Shown here: positions 8,650 to 16,385 of the stretch, piece by piece | Position numbering within the stretch: position 1 is the first letter of the stretch | How the letters are laid out: every line of letters begins with the position of its first letter | Origin: Hyphomicrobiales bacterium | GTDB lineage: Bacteria > Pseudomonadota > Alphaproteobacteria > Rhizobiales > Rhizobiaceae | Direction: 5' to 3' | Assembly (NCBI GenBank): GCA_900468805.1 | Contig: UEIF01000016.1 | Location: 62,001 to 126,000, forward strand | Length of the DNA: 64,000 nt | The notes under the pieces: generated by a model | What the model was told of the DNA's origin: nothing | The model's database searches: none | What the model saw: only the letters and a program-made list of their open reading frames with translations | Translations under genes and position numbers: made by a program

Positions 8650-11274
8650 TCATGCCGCCTTCTCTTGTCGGGCTCTGATATCGGCGAGCCAATTCTCCAA
8701 CGCGTCGATCTCCGCCTCGATGACACTCGGCGTGGGCAAACGCGGGTTGATCTCGCCAGGCTGGCTGTGAAGCAGCGCGGAGCACCTGCCGAAGGCCTCG
8801 CGCATGTCTGTGCAGTCACCGTCGGTGAAAATGGTGAGCTTGATTAGGCCGGTAGTATCGACCTTGCGCGACAGTCGCCGGATCACTGGCCCGACCACTT
8901 CCTCGACGGCGCGTTCCCACGTCTGGCGCAATTGGTCCTGGAACGAGGTCACCTCTCGCAGCCACTTGGCTTGATCGCCGCGCTCATGATGGATTTTCAC
9001 GTTGGAGAGATGCGCCTTCATGCCGTCGAGCACCTTGTCGATTGGCATGACAGTGGCGGGTGGGTCCTGATGGCAGAAGCCGGAGTTTTCGCCGCCGCGG
9101 CTGATCAGGCGATAGGTGATGGGTGTCGCGTCGCGGTCCTTGGTCGCGCGGCAGGCTTCGTCTAGCAGCAAAAGGAAGGCCATGTCGTGGGTGAAGACCA
9201 CGACCTGCCGGGACTGGCCGGCCTCGGCCAGGCGCGCGGCGACCCGGTCACGATGGAGATGATCGAGCGAAGAAACCGGATCGTCGAACACGATCGCCGA
9301 CTGGGCGTCGATTGTGGAGAGTTCTGCCAGGAACGCGGCGAGCGCGACGCAGCGATGCTCGCCTTCGCTCAGCACCTTACCGACCGGTTCGCTCGGCTTG
9401 TTGATGAGCCGAACCTGGAAGAAGGGGACGCCGGCGGTCGTCTTTGCCTGCTGAAGCTCGATGGCCAGCCCTGAGACGCCGAGCTTGTCCACCTCGATGG
9501 CGAAACGGCCGCGCAGCCGATTGGTGACGAGGGCCTGCGCGATCCGGGCGCTCTGAGTGGTGATTTTGTTGGTGGTCGTGTCCTTGCTCGCCTTCTCAAG
9601 AGCCTCGACAGCCTTGAGGCGCGTTATCTGGGCGAGCACATCGGCCAGCACGACGCCGAGCCACTTGCGATCTGCAAGCCCATCGCGTTCGGCGACGAGC
9701 GCAGTTCGCTGAGGTGAGTTTGCCTCCGACCTCAGTGCCTCCATGCGGGTCGCCAAGTCGGAAAGGGAAGTGCGCAAGGGGGCGAGAGAAACCGCAATTG
9801 CCCGCGGCAAGGCAGGCAGGGTTTCAAGACGATGGGTGCGCAGGATGGCGCGCAGGCGCCAGGCGAGGGTGAGAATCTCGCGACGCACCGATTTGGCGAG
9901 GGCCTCTTGCCCAAGATCGTCCCGGATCAGCATGATGATAGGCGGGACGTCGGCCATCGCGATACCTTTCGAGGCGGCATCCTCCAGCGCCTCGTCATAG
10001 GCCGTCTCGGCCTCTCCCTCCCGGCGCTTGCTCTCATCCTGGACGAAGGCCTCGAAGCTGCTCAGGCGCTTTGAGGCTTCTTCGCTGAGGGGTTGCTGGC
10101 ATAGAACGCAATGTGCGCCGGCGTCGGCAACGGGAAAGCCTTTTTCCGGATAAGCCGACGCGCGGGAATAGTCGCGGGCTGCCTCCCAAAGTGACTTCCA
10201 GACGTCCGACCCGATGTCGGGCAGCGGTTCGTCGGCGAATAGGTTCGCGGATGCGGCAGCCGCCGCCCGGCGTGCCGTGCCGAGACGGGCATGGGCATCG
10301 TGCAGCGCGGTCCGAGTTTCCTCGATCACTACGGCCGCCAGCCGCTCGAGATGCTCAATAACGGTCTTGAGGCGGTTCTCGTGGCCCTGAAGCTGGCGCA
10401 GCGTGCGCAGCGGATCGCTGGCGAGATCGGTGGCCAAGGTCTGAAGGCGGGATTCCTCATCGGCATTGATGCCCGCCAATTTCTCGGCGGTTTCCGGCTT
10501 GGTCTTACCCGACAGGGACGCGACCAGCTTGCCGACCTCGGTCTCGGGCTTGCACTCGGGTTTGGAAAGAACGGCTGGCGTCTGCTCCTGCAGGGCCTTG
10601 ATCTCTCCGGCGAGCTTGGCCTTCACGTCCTGACAGGCCTGCGCAAGGCCGGCGAGGATGCGGAGCGGAAGAGGCGTGTAGGCGAGATCGTTGGTGTTTT
10701 CGACATGAACGTTGGCGGTGCGCGAATCGAATACGCTAACCGCCGAAAGCATCGCGTCGGTGGGAGAGCCCTGCGTCCAGGAGGCGTTGCGCTTCTGGCC
10801 GCCTATATAGAATTCGACATTGGCGGATGGCGTGCCTGAAGCGGCTGCGTAGATGTTGGGCAGGATCGCATCACCCTTGGGCGAGCGCGCCCGGCAGAGC
10901 TGCTTCAGCACACGGGCATAGCCGGACTTGCCAGCGCCATTGTCGCCGTAAATGACTGTCAGGCCGGCCTTGCCAAACGAAAGGCGTTCGCCCGGAGCGA
11001 GCGCGTTGACGTTCGAAAGGCCATGGAGAGCGCCGAGACTGACGACGGCATGGCTTGCGGCGGGATCTCGAACGTGGGTCGTATCGAGCGGCGAGCCTTG
11101 CTCGACAGCCTTGCAGATGGCCACGAGCGATGTCAGGTCCGCCAGCTCCAGCTTCGCCTGGCCACACAGTCGCCGCAGGGCATCTCGTTGCCAAGCGGGG
11201 ATGTCCGCCGACCATTTGAGGATGTCAGCAAGAGCCGCGGCTTCGTTGGAGAGATCTCCGTCCTGTTCGTCCAT
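8650..11274 (-). CDS. SMC/RloC-like ATPase with CxxC hook and HEPN-like C-terminus
   Basis: Protein of 874 residues. The N-terminus (ILKWSADIPAWQRDALRRL) is a short domain I know from other defence-type AAA ATPases. Walker A is GDNGAGKS at 110-117. Long coiled-coil-like arms flank a CVLCQQPL motif at 389-392, resembling the Rad50/RloC zinc hook. The ABC signature LSEGEH is at 635-640, Walker B IVFDDPVSSLD at 661-671 and the His switch VVVFTHD at 691-697. The last 100 residues contain RQTWE (783-787) and RCSALLH (830-836), the R-x5-H of HEPN ribonucleases such as the anticodon nuclease domain of RloC/PrrC. The ATG at 11274 is preferred (GGGGGG upstream); an upstream in-frame start at 11418 overlaps the preceding gene. 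Nuclease activity is inferred. Confidence 0.8.
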   Translation of the reverse strand: MDEQDGDLSNEAAALADILKWSADIPAWQRDALRRLCGQAKLELADLTSLVAICKAVEQGSPLDTTHVRDPAASHAVVSLGALHGLSNVNALAPGERLSFGKAGLTVIYGDNGAGKSGYARVLKQLCRARSPKGDAILPNIYAAASGTPSANVEFYIGGQKRNASWTQGSPTDAMLSAVSVFDSRTANVHVENTNDLAYTPLPLRILAGLAQACQDVKAKLAGEIKALQEQTPAVLSKPECKPETEVGKLVASLSGKTKPETAEKLAGINADEESRLQTLATDLASDPLRTLRQLQGHENRLKTVIEHLERLAAVVIEETRTALHDAHARLGTARRAAAAASANLFADEPLPDIGSDVWKSLWEAARDYSRASAYPEKGFPVADAGAHCVLCQQPLSEEASKRLSSFEAFVQDESKRREGEAETAYDEALEDAASKGIAMADVPPIIMLIRDDLGQEALAKSVRREILTLAWRLRAILRTHRLETLPALPRAIAVSLAPLRTSLSDLATRMEALRSEANSPQRTALVAERDGLADRKWLGVVLADVLAQITRLKAVEALEKASKDTTTNKITTQSARIAQALVTNRLRGRFAIEVDKLGVSGLAIELQQAKTTAGVPFFQVRLINKPSEPVGKVLSEGEHRCVALAAFLAELSTIDAQSAIVFDDPVSSLDHLHRDRVAARLAEAGQSRQVVVFTHDMAFLLLLDEACRATKDRDATPITYRLISRGGENSGFCHQDPPATVMPIDKVLDGMKAHLSNVKIHHERGDQAKWLREVTSFQDQLRQTWERAVEEVVGPVIRRLSRKVDTTGLIKLTIFTDGDCTDMREAFGRCSALLHSQPGEINPRLPTPSVIEAEIDALENWLADIRARQEKAA

Positions 11275-11338
11275 ATTTCTGCCCCCCACGTTATCTGCCG
11301 GTTCCGGCAATTGGTTTGTCCAGCCGCGTGATCCTGGC

Positions 11339-12463
11339 TCAGGCCCCGCCGATGATGTGTCGTCCTTCGCCGAGTGGCACGATCCAACCGCCCGCGCGAT
11401 CGGGCCGCGCGAAATCATCGGGACGCACCGACTGGATCAGCCGCGTGCGCACCGCCTGCGGGTCCGCATTGATGGCGGCCCGGATCAGCTCGCGCTCAAC
11501 GCCGACAAAGACCGGTCGGAGATTGAGACGCGCGAGCGACTCCTGATCGCCGGGCGTGACGTCCGCGTCGGTCACCGGACCGGCGCGGGTGACGATGCCG
11601 CCGACCAGCCCGCCCATGGCGGCTGTCTTATCCACTTCTCCTACCGGAGCTGCATCAAGCGCGGTGCGGGCGAGATCGAGATCGCCTTGAAGCCTGCGCG
11701 CGAATGGCTGCTGGGTCAGCCGATAAAGCGCTCCTGCCAGTTCGGCATGGCCAAGCGGACGGATCATGTTGGCGATGTGCAATCGGAGCATGCCAATGAA
11801 GAGCGCGTCCTTCTCCTGCGGCTCGATGGACTCGCCCTCGTCGAGCGGATCCTTGACGGAGAGATGGGCGTCTGCTGGCCCCGCGATGGCCATGCCCCAG
11901 CGCGTAGCGATGGCGATGCGCTTGACCGTGACCTTGCGGCCCTGGGCAGTTACGTCGACGCGGCTGGCCTGCGCCCACGCCCGAGTCAGGGCTTTGGCCG
12001 GGCCCCCGGGATCATGGCAGCCCTTGGCCTCGGCGACCGTCAGCGATGAAAGATCGGAGGCGCAGGCGATCCAATCGGGCAGGTCGCCGCGCGACAGCCG
12101 CGTGATCTTGACCTTCCGTCGGCGATCGAGGTCGATCGTCTGGCTGCCCAGATGCGCGAAGATTGAAAGGCTGAAATAGCGCTCGAGGTAGGCACGGGCG
12201 ACGAAGCGTCCGAAGAGGCCCGACAGGGCCACCTTCACCTCGCGCGCCTGGCCGAGTGGTTCGCGGAAAATGAAGGGGGTGCCGGCGCCTGTCGGCGTTA
12301 GGAGCGCATTGAGAATAGACCACGCGCCATAGGCGGCGCCCGGCGTCTGAAGCACCTCGCGAATGCCGGCGTCCTCGATATCTGCCACGTCCAGGTCGAC
12401 TGTGGCGGCGTTGACGGGGCTGGCCGACGGTGGATCGAAGCTGTGAAGGAAGGTTCTCGTCAT
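11339..12463 (-). CDS. PD-(D/E)XK nuclease-like protein of the hipBA operon
   Basis: 374-residue protein that I do not recognise as a named family. It contains a convincing PD-(D/E)XK core: an N-terminal helix RFVARAYLERYF (87-97), PD at 129-130 (LPDW), EAK at 145-147 (TVAEAKG) and a following helix with Gln (RAWAQASRV). This is the usual metal-binding arrangement of restriction-like nucleases. The ATG overlaps the hipA stop by four bases (ATGA), so the two are translationally coupled; the ATPase gene follows after 64 bases. The C-terminal half has no recognised motif. A DNA-cutting or DNA-binding role is inferred. Confidence 0.7.
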   Translation of the reverse strand: MTRTFLHSFDPPSASPVNAATVDLDVADIEDAGIREVLQTPGAAYGAWSILNALLTPTGAGTPFIFREPLGQAREVKVALSGLFGRFVARAYLERYFSLSIFAHLGSQTIDLDRRRKVKITRLSRGDLPDWIACASDLSSLTVAEAKGCHDPGGPAKALTRAWAQASRVDVTAQGRKVTVKRIAIATRWGMAIAGPADAHLSVKDPLDEGESIEPQEKDALFIGMLRLHIANMIRPLGHAELAGALYRLTQQPFARRLQGDLDLARTALDAAPVGEVDKTAAMGGLVGGIVTRAGPVTDADVTPGDQESLARLNLRPVFVGVERELIRAAINADPQAVRTRLIQSVRPDDFARPDRAGGWIVPLGEGRHIIGGA

Positions 12464-13707
12464 AGGGCCAGCGCCCGCTTGAGGTCGTCATGCTCGAAGG
12501 CGCTGGCCATGCGGTTGATCTCAGCCGATCTCGCGCCGACCGCCTTTGCAGTTTCGCGCCAGGTTGCGGTCACGGTCGCCACGTCCTTGATGACCGTGCG
12601 AGCCTGCGCCAACGTGAGGGCGAAGAACTCCGAGGCCTCTTCCAGAAGGTCGAGCGAGCAGGTGCCCTCATCGAGATCGATGTTGGTCGTCAGCACTCGC
12701 GCTTTGATATCGGTCGGCACGGGATTGAGGTCATACGCTGGGGACAGTGACCATCCAGCGTTGCCGAGCCAGAGGAAGCCGTGATTGCGCAGATGATCGT
12801 CGACATTTGAGATCAGCACATTGAAGACGACACGGCGATAAAGGGCATGGGCATCGGTCTTCCCCTGCGCGCCATGCTCGGCCAGGGCGTCAACGATCTC
12901 GGGATAACTGCCGCGCTCGCCATCCTTGGCTCCCATCATCGCCATCGCCGACAGGAAGGGAATGCGGACCGCATCATCTCGGTCGAAGCGCCGCGACAGC
13001 ATGACCTTCTTGCCGGCGACATCGATCAGTTCGTGGAGCGGCGTGGCGATGCCGGCTTGGTCCGCCAGTCGCAGGGCGATCTCCTCCCACGTCTCCATGC
13101 TGTATTCGTCAGTCTCCTTGGGGAACTTGGCGATGGAGAGATGACCGTGCTGGTCCACGACCGAGGCCTTGGGCCGCGCCCCGCCAAGTGACGAGCCGGG
13201 CGCGAAGATGAGCTGGAGGTCTTCGTCGGTTTCCTCATCGCGCAGAATGCGTTCGGTGATCTGAAGCAGTCGGCCGAGTTCGATTAGGGCGGGCACGCCG
13301 GCGCGGATCGGCGCTTGGAATTGTTCTTCGCCGACCCAACGGAAGCGAAGCGCGCCAAGTCGGGTCTCGTCGGCGACGCCGAGCAGATAGTCGCTTTCGG
13401 CCAGACTGCGCACGGCGCGGCCATCGCGCTCGGCGCTGCGCCGCTCCGAGCGTTGCATGAGGCGGCGTCCCCAGGTGTCGGGTGCGGAATCGCCGATGGA
13501 GCCGAAGGTCGCCAGACCAGCGGGTGGCGCGAATGCCCCGCGCGTCAGTGCCAGAGCCGGCTCAAGCGAGAAGCGATCCGGGTCCTCAAGCCAGCCGCGA
13601 TCATATTCGAACATGATGGTCTCGGCGCCACGGACGCGATTGCCCCGCGCCAACCCGATTGGGCGCGTGTGGCCATGAAGGTCGAGATGAACCTCGAAGT
13701 CAGCCAT
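12460..13707 (-). CDS. hipA: HipA-family Ser/Thr kinase toxin
   Basis: 415-residue HipA-like kinase, the toxin of the HipBA family; in E. coli HipA phosphorylates glutamyl-tRNA synthetase and causes dormancy. Kinase elements are intact: the Gly-rich/ATP segment SLGGARPKASVV, the lysine in LSIAKFP, the catalytic SNVDDHLRNHGF, and the metal-binding SPAYDLNP. The gene begins eight bases inside the end of hipB and overlaps the PD-(D/E)XK gene by four bases. Being followed by a nuclease-like protein and an SMC-like ATPase is unusual for hipBA and suggests a role beyond a simple toxin-antitoxin pair. Substrate unknown. Confidence 0.9.
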   Translation of the reverse strand: MADFEVHLDLHGHTRPIGLARGNRVRGAETIMFEYDRGWLEDPDRFSLEPALALTRGAFAPPAGLATFGSIGDSAPDTWGRRLMQRSERRSAERDGRAVRSLAESDYLLGVADETRLGALRFRWVGEEQFQAPIRAGVPALIELGRLLQITERILRDEETDEDLQLIFAPGSSLGGARPKASVVDQHGHLSIAKFPKETDEYSMETWEEIALRLADQAGIATPLHELIDVAGKKVMLSRRFDRDDAVRIPFLSAMAMMGAKDGERGSYPEIVDALAEHGAQGKTDAHALYRRVVFNVLISNVDDHLRNHGFLWLGNAGWSLSPAYDLNPVPTDIKARVLTTNIDLDEGTCSLDLLEEASEFFALTLAQARTVIKDVATVTATWRETAKAVGARSAEINRMASAFEHDDLKRALAL

Positions 13708-14035
13708 CGCGCGACGCTCCGGTCGGCCGCTTCGGGTGGGCGTGCTTCGGCAAATCAGCGCTGGCCAATGCCTGGCCGACGCTATCGTTGCCGATATCGG
13801 CGATCTGGCTCAATCCTTCGAGGAGACCGAGCGCCTGAAGGACGCCGGCATAGATACCGATGCTGACATTGGTATCGCCCGCCTCGATCTTTTGGAGCGT
13901 CGAACGCGACGTGAAGGCTCGCTCGGCCACGACTGACATCGGCAGCCGACGACGGCGACGGGCATCGTGGATGTCCGCGCCAAGCTTGCGCAGCGCACGC
14001 CTCACCGCGGCGGGCGGATTGTGGGGTGTCGGCAT
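13700..14035 (-). CDS. hipB: HipB-like antitoxin/repressor (XRE family)
   Basis: 111-residue protein with an XRE helix-turn-helix (LGADIHDARRRRRLPMSVVA, then RSTLQKIEAGDTNVSIGIYA), as in HipB. It should bind the operator at 14043-14079 and neutralise HipA. The ATG at 14035 has AAGGTGG upstream; a GTG at 14050 is in frame but less well placed. It is the first gene of the four-gene minus-strand operon ending with the ATPase. Its stop lies inside the hipA start region, so expression is coupled. Confidence 0.88.
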   Translation of the reverse strand: MPTPHNPPAAVRRALRKLGADIHDARRRRRLPMSVVAERAFTSRSTLQKIEAGDTNVSIGIYAGVLQALGLLEGLSQIADIGNDSVGQALASADLPKHAHPKRPTGASRDG

Positions 14036-14042
14036 TTGCCAC

Positions 14043-14079
14043 CTTCGCACTACAGATTGGAGGGATGTGTAGCACGAAG
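14043..14079. promoter_or_regulatory. Inverted repeat, likely HipB operator
   Basis: CTTCGCACTACA (14043-14054) and TGTAGCACGAAG (14068-14079) form an inverted repeat matching at 10 of 12 positions with a 13-base spacer. It covers the region just upstream of the hipB start, where the operon promoter should be. HipB proteins bind such spaced palindromes; binding here is inferred. Confidence 0.55.
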
Positions 14080-14449
14080 CTTACAATTATTCTAGAGGGA
14101 ATTGAGCCGACCGATTCGTCGCTCGATTGCCGAAAGATGCCTATGACAGTATAGCTCAGCGAAGCGCAAACGCCTGCAGAGTAACCTGGCGTATAAACGG
14201 CGAATGACGCCGGCGACGAGCGTTCTTGATGCTGCGGTTCTGTCATCATCGATAGATAGCTAAACCATGGGTTTTGGCATATTGCTAAAAAATCCAATGC
14301 TTTCAGAAGCGCTGTTTTTGTCTGTGTCGCTAACGATATAACTTTGGGTGGAAAATATTTAGACCAGCGAAATCATTCGGTTAGGATGCTAGGAAACAAT
14401 CAAGTAGGTATGATCCCAGGTTCGATTCTCATCAAGAGCAGTAAGCCTC
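14080..14449. other. Gene-free stretch between hipB and a LysR gene
   Basis: About 370 bases, more AT-rich by eye than the flanks, with no convincing gene in any frame. A short GGTTCGATTC string near 14420 resembles a tRNA T-loop, but no tRNA can be folded around it. It marks the boundary between the defence block and the metabolic array. Confidence 0.5.
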
Positions 14450-15349
14450 TCAGGCAAACTCGCTCCTTTTAACCACATTGATGAACGCTCTGAGCGCGGG
14501 CGGGACGAGCCGGTGGCCCGGATAGTAGAGGCACAGACCTTCATATGACGAGGACCAGTCGTCCAACAACGACACCAAGGCGCCGGTCTCGAGATGAGTT
14601 CGGCACAGTCTCTCCGGAACGTAGGAAACCCCTAAGCCGCGCAGTGCGGCCTGGAGAGCAAGCTCCGATCGATTGACAGTAAATGCGCCCTCAGGGTCGA
14701 CAGAAATCTTCTTGCCTCCCTTCTCGAATTCCCAACGATAGGGAACACCGGCCGCCGGTCTGGATCGAACACAATCTAAGACGTCTAGTTCTTCCGGAGA
14801 GGCGGGAAGCTGGCGGCCTTTCAAGTAAGCTGGGGATCCAACCACCTTCATGCGTGACGTCGCCCCGAACTTCAGGGCGATCATGTCCTTAGGAATATCA
14901 TCGCCCAACCGAAAGGCTGCATCGAACCCTTCCGCAACGATGTCAACAAAAGCGGAGTTCGCAACCAGTTCAAGCTGTACGTGCGGATACTCGCTGAAAA
15001 ATGTCGGTACCACGGTCTCCATGAGCAGGGTTGCCACGACATCAGACGCCAAGACGCGCAGTGGGCCCCGTGGGCTGTCCTTAGTATTTGCCGCCTCCAC
15101 CAGTGCCTCATCCAGATCATGGATTAGCGGTAACAGCCGGTTGGCGAGCGCTTCGCCGGCTGATGTGAGCGATACACTTCGTGTGCTTCTGTGGAGAAGA
15201 CGCGTCTCAAGACGCTCCTCAAGCCGTCGAATGAAATGGCTGAGGGTCGATGGCGCAATGCCAAGTTCCTCGGCTGCTTTACGAAAGTTGCGATGGCGCG
15301 CAGCAGCCAGAAATGCACCAAGTTCAGCGAAGGTGGGTTTCTCATTCAT
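14450..15349 (-). CDS. LysR-family transcriptional regulator
   Basis: 299-residue LysR regulator. The N-terminal winged helix reads FLAAARHRNFRKAAEELGIA, then STLSHFIRRLEERLETRLLH; the rest is the two-lobed effector domain (PLRVLASDVVATLL, AFRLGDDIP, DVLDCVRSRP). ATG 15349 is chosen because the helix-turn-helix begins about ten residues later, where LysR proteins normally start; the longer frame adds about 59 atypical residues. It is divergent from the dehydrogenase at 15446 and, as is usual for the family, probably controls that gene from the 96-base spacer. The inducer is not predictable. Confidence 0.88.
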   Translation of the reverse strand: MNEKPTFAELGAFLAAARHRNFRKAAEELGIAPSTLSHFIRRLEERLETRLLHRSTRSVSLTSAGEALANRLLPLIHDLDEALVEAANTKDSPRGPLRVLASDVVATLLMETVVPTFFSEYPHVQLELVANSAFVDIVAEGFDAAFRLGDDIPKDMIALKFGATSRMKVVGSPAYLKGRQLPASPEELDVLDCVRSRPAAGVPYRWEFEKGGKKISVDPEGAFTVNRSELALQAALRGLGVSYVPERLCRTHLETGALVSLLDDWSSSYEGLCLYYPGHRLVPPALRAFINVVKRSEFA

Positions 15350-15445
15350 GGCCAAATAGCTAACGGTCCATCCAGCATTGTGCAATTCTACTTCGTAAAT
15401 TTGCTCGCTATTTGAGAGGCCATTACTAATGTGAGGACCTCTGAA

Positions 15446-16282
15446 ATGCATAACGTCTGGTTCATAACTGGAATTGGTCGCGGGTTGGGACGCGAACTGG
15501 CCGAGCAGCTCCTTGCGGGCGGGCACTTTGTTTTCGGTACTGCCCGCGACCCGTCAGATCTGCAGGAGCTGATTGCAAAACATCCTGATGCCCTTGCGGT
15601 TGAGCAGCTGGACCTTGCCGATGGTGCGCCGCGATTTGCCGCTGTCGTTGAAGCCGCCGCCCAGCGGTTCGGCGGGGTCGATGTTCTCGTCAATAACGCC
15701 GGCTACGGCCTGTTCGGTGCGGCCGAGGGCATCGAGGAAAAGCAATTGCGACGGCAACTTGAGGTCAATCTGATCGCCCCCATGCTTCTCACCAAGTATG
15801 CGCTTCCGCATATGCGCGCACGAGGGAAGGGGACCATCATTGCGATCTCGAGTTACGGGGGCCAGGCCACACATCCCGGGGCATCCGCCTACCATGCGAG
15901 TAAATGGGGCCTCGAAGGCTACTTTGAATCGCTTTCAAAGGAGATCGGCTCCTTTGGGCTCCGTGTGCTGATCGTAGAGCCTGGTGCGGCGCGAACATCG
16001 TTCCGCAACGCTGCAGCCGAGCATCTATCCAACACGCCTCCGGGATATGAGCAAACTTCCATCGCCTCTCTCAGATCGGTCCTGCGAGATCATGCTCGCA
16101 ACCCCATCGGAGACCCTAGAAAGATTGCCGCCGCTATCATCGAAGCGACCGACAATCCCACGGACGCTCTACGGCTGGTTCTAGGTAGCGATGCTTATAC
16201 CAATATGACGACCGCGATGTCCCAAAGGCTGAACCAGGTCGAGGACCAGCGGCTCTCGGCCGCGTGGACAGATTTCACGTAA
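15446..16282 (+). CDS. Short-chain dehydrogenase/reductase
   Basis: 278-residue classical SDR, an NAD(P)-dependent oxidoreductase of unknown substrate. Cofactor motif ITGIGRGLGRELAE replaces the usual TGxxxGxG closely enough to fold; NNAGYG and the catalytic YHASK (Ser in AISSYGG upstream) are present. ATG 15446 is chosen over a GTG at 15431 because GAGG sits upstream of it. It pairs with the divergent LysR gene. A hairpin at 16326-16355 lies between its end and the convergent MFS gene. Confidence 0.88.
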   Translation: MHNVWFITGIGRGLGRELAEQLLAGGHFVFGTARDPSDLQELIAKHPDALAVEQLDLADGAPRFAAVVEAAAQRFGGVDVLVNNAGYGLFGAAEGIEEKQLRRQLEVNLIAPMLLTKYALPHMRARGKGTIIAISSYGGQATHPGASAYHASKWGLEGYFESLSKEIGSFGLRVLIVEPGAARTSFRNAAAEHLSNTPPGYEQTSIASLRSVLRDHARNPIGDPRKIAAAIIEATDNPTDALRLVLGSDAYTNMTTAMSQRLNQVEDQRLSAAWTDFT

Positions 16283-16325
16283 ATCCGATCAGATATGCGA
16301 GCCTTATTGCAGTCTCTCCATTGAA

Positions 16326-16355
16326 GGCGCCACCACAGACATATGCGGTGGCGCC
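16326..16355. terminator. Hairpin between convergent genes
   Basis: GGCGCCACC and GGTGGCGCC form a perfect 9-bp stem with a 12-base loop between the SDR and MFS stops. No clear T-run follows on either strand, so it may be a weak bidirectional terminator or merely an mRNA-end structure. Confidence 0.4.
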
Positions 16356-16385
16356 ATCTCTGATCCCGATTTCAGATCGTTTCCG

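Noticed and set aside
14409..14446. tRNA 3'-end-like string (GGTTCGATTC) as a possible island attachment site
   Set aside because: The flanking bases do not form a T-stem or acceptor stem and there is no CCA-like end or matching second copy at another island edge.
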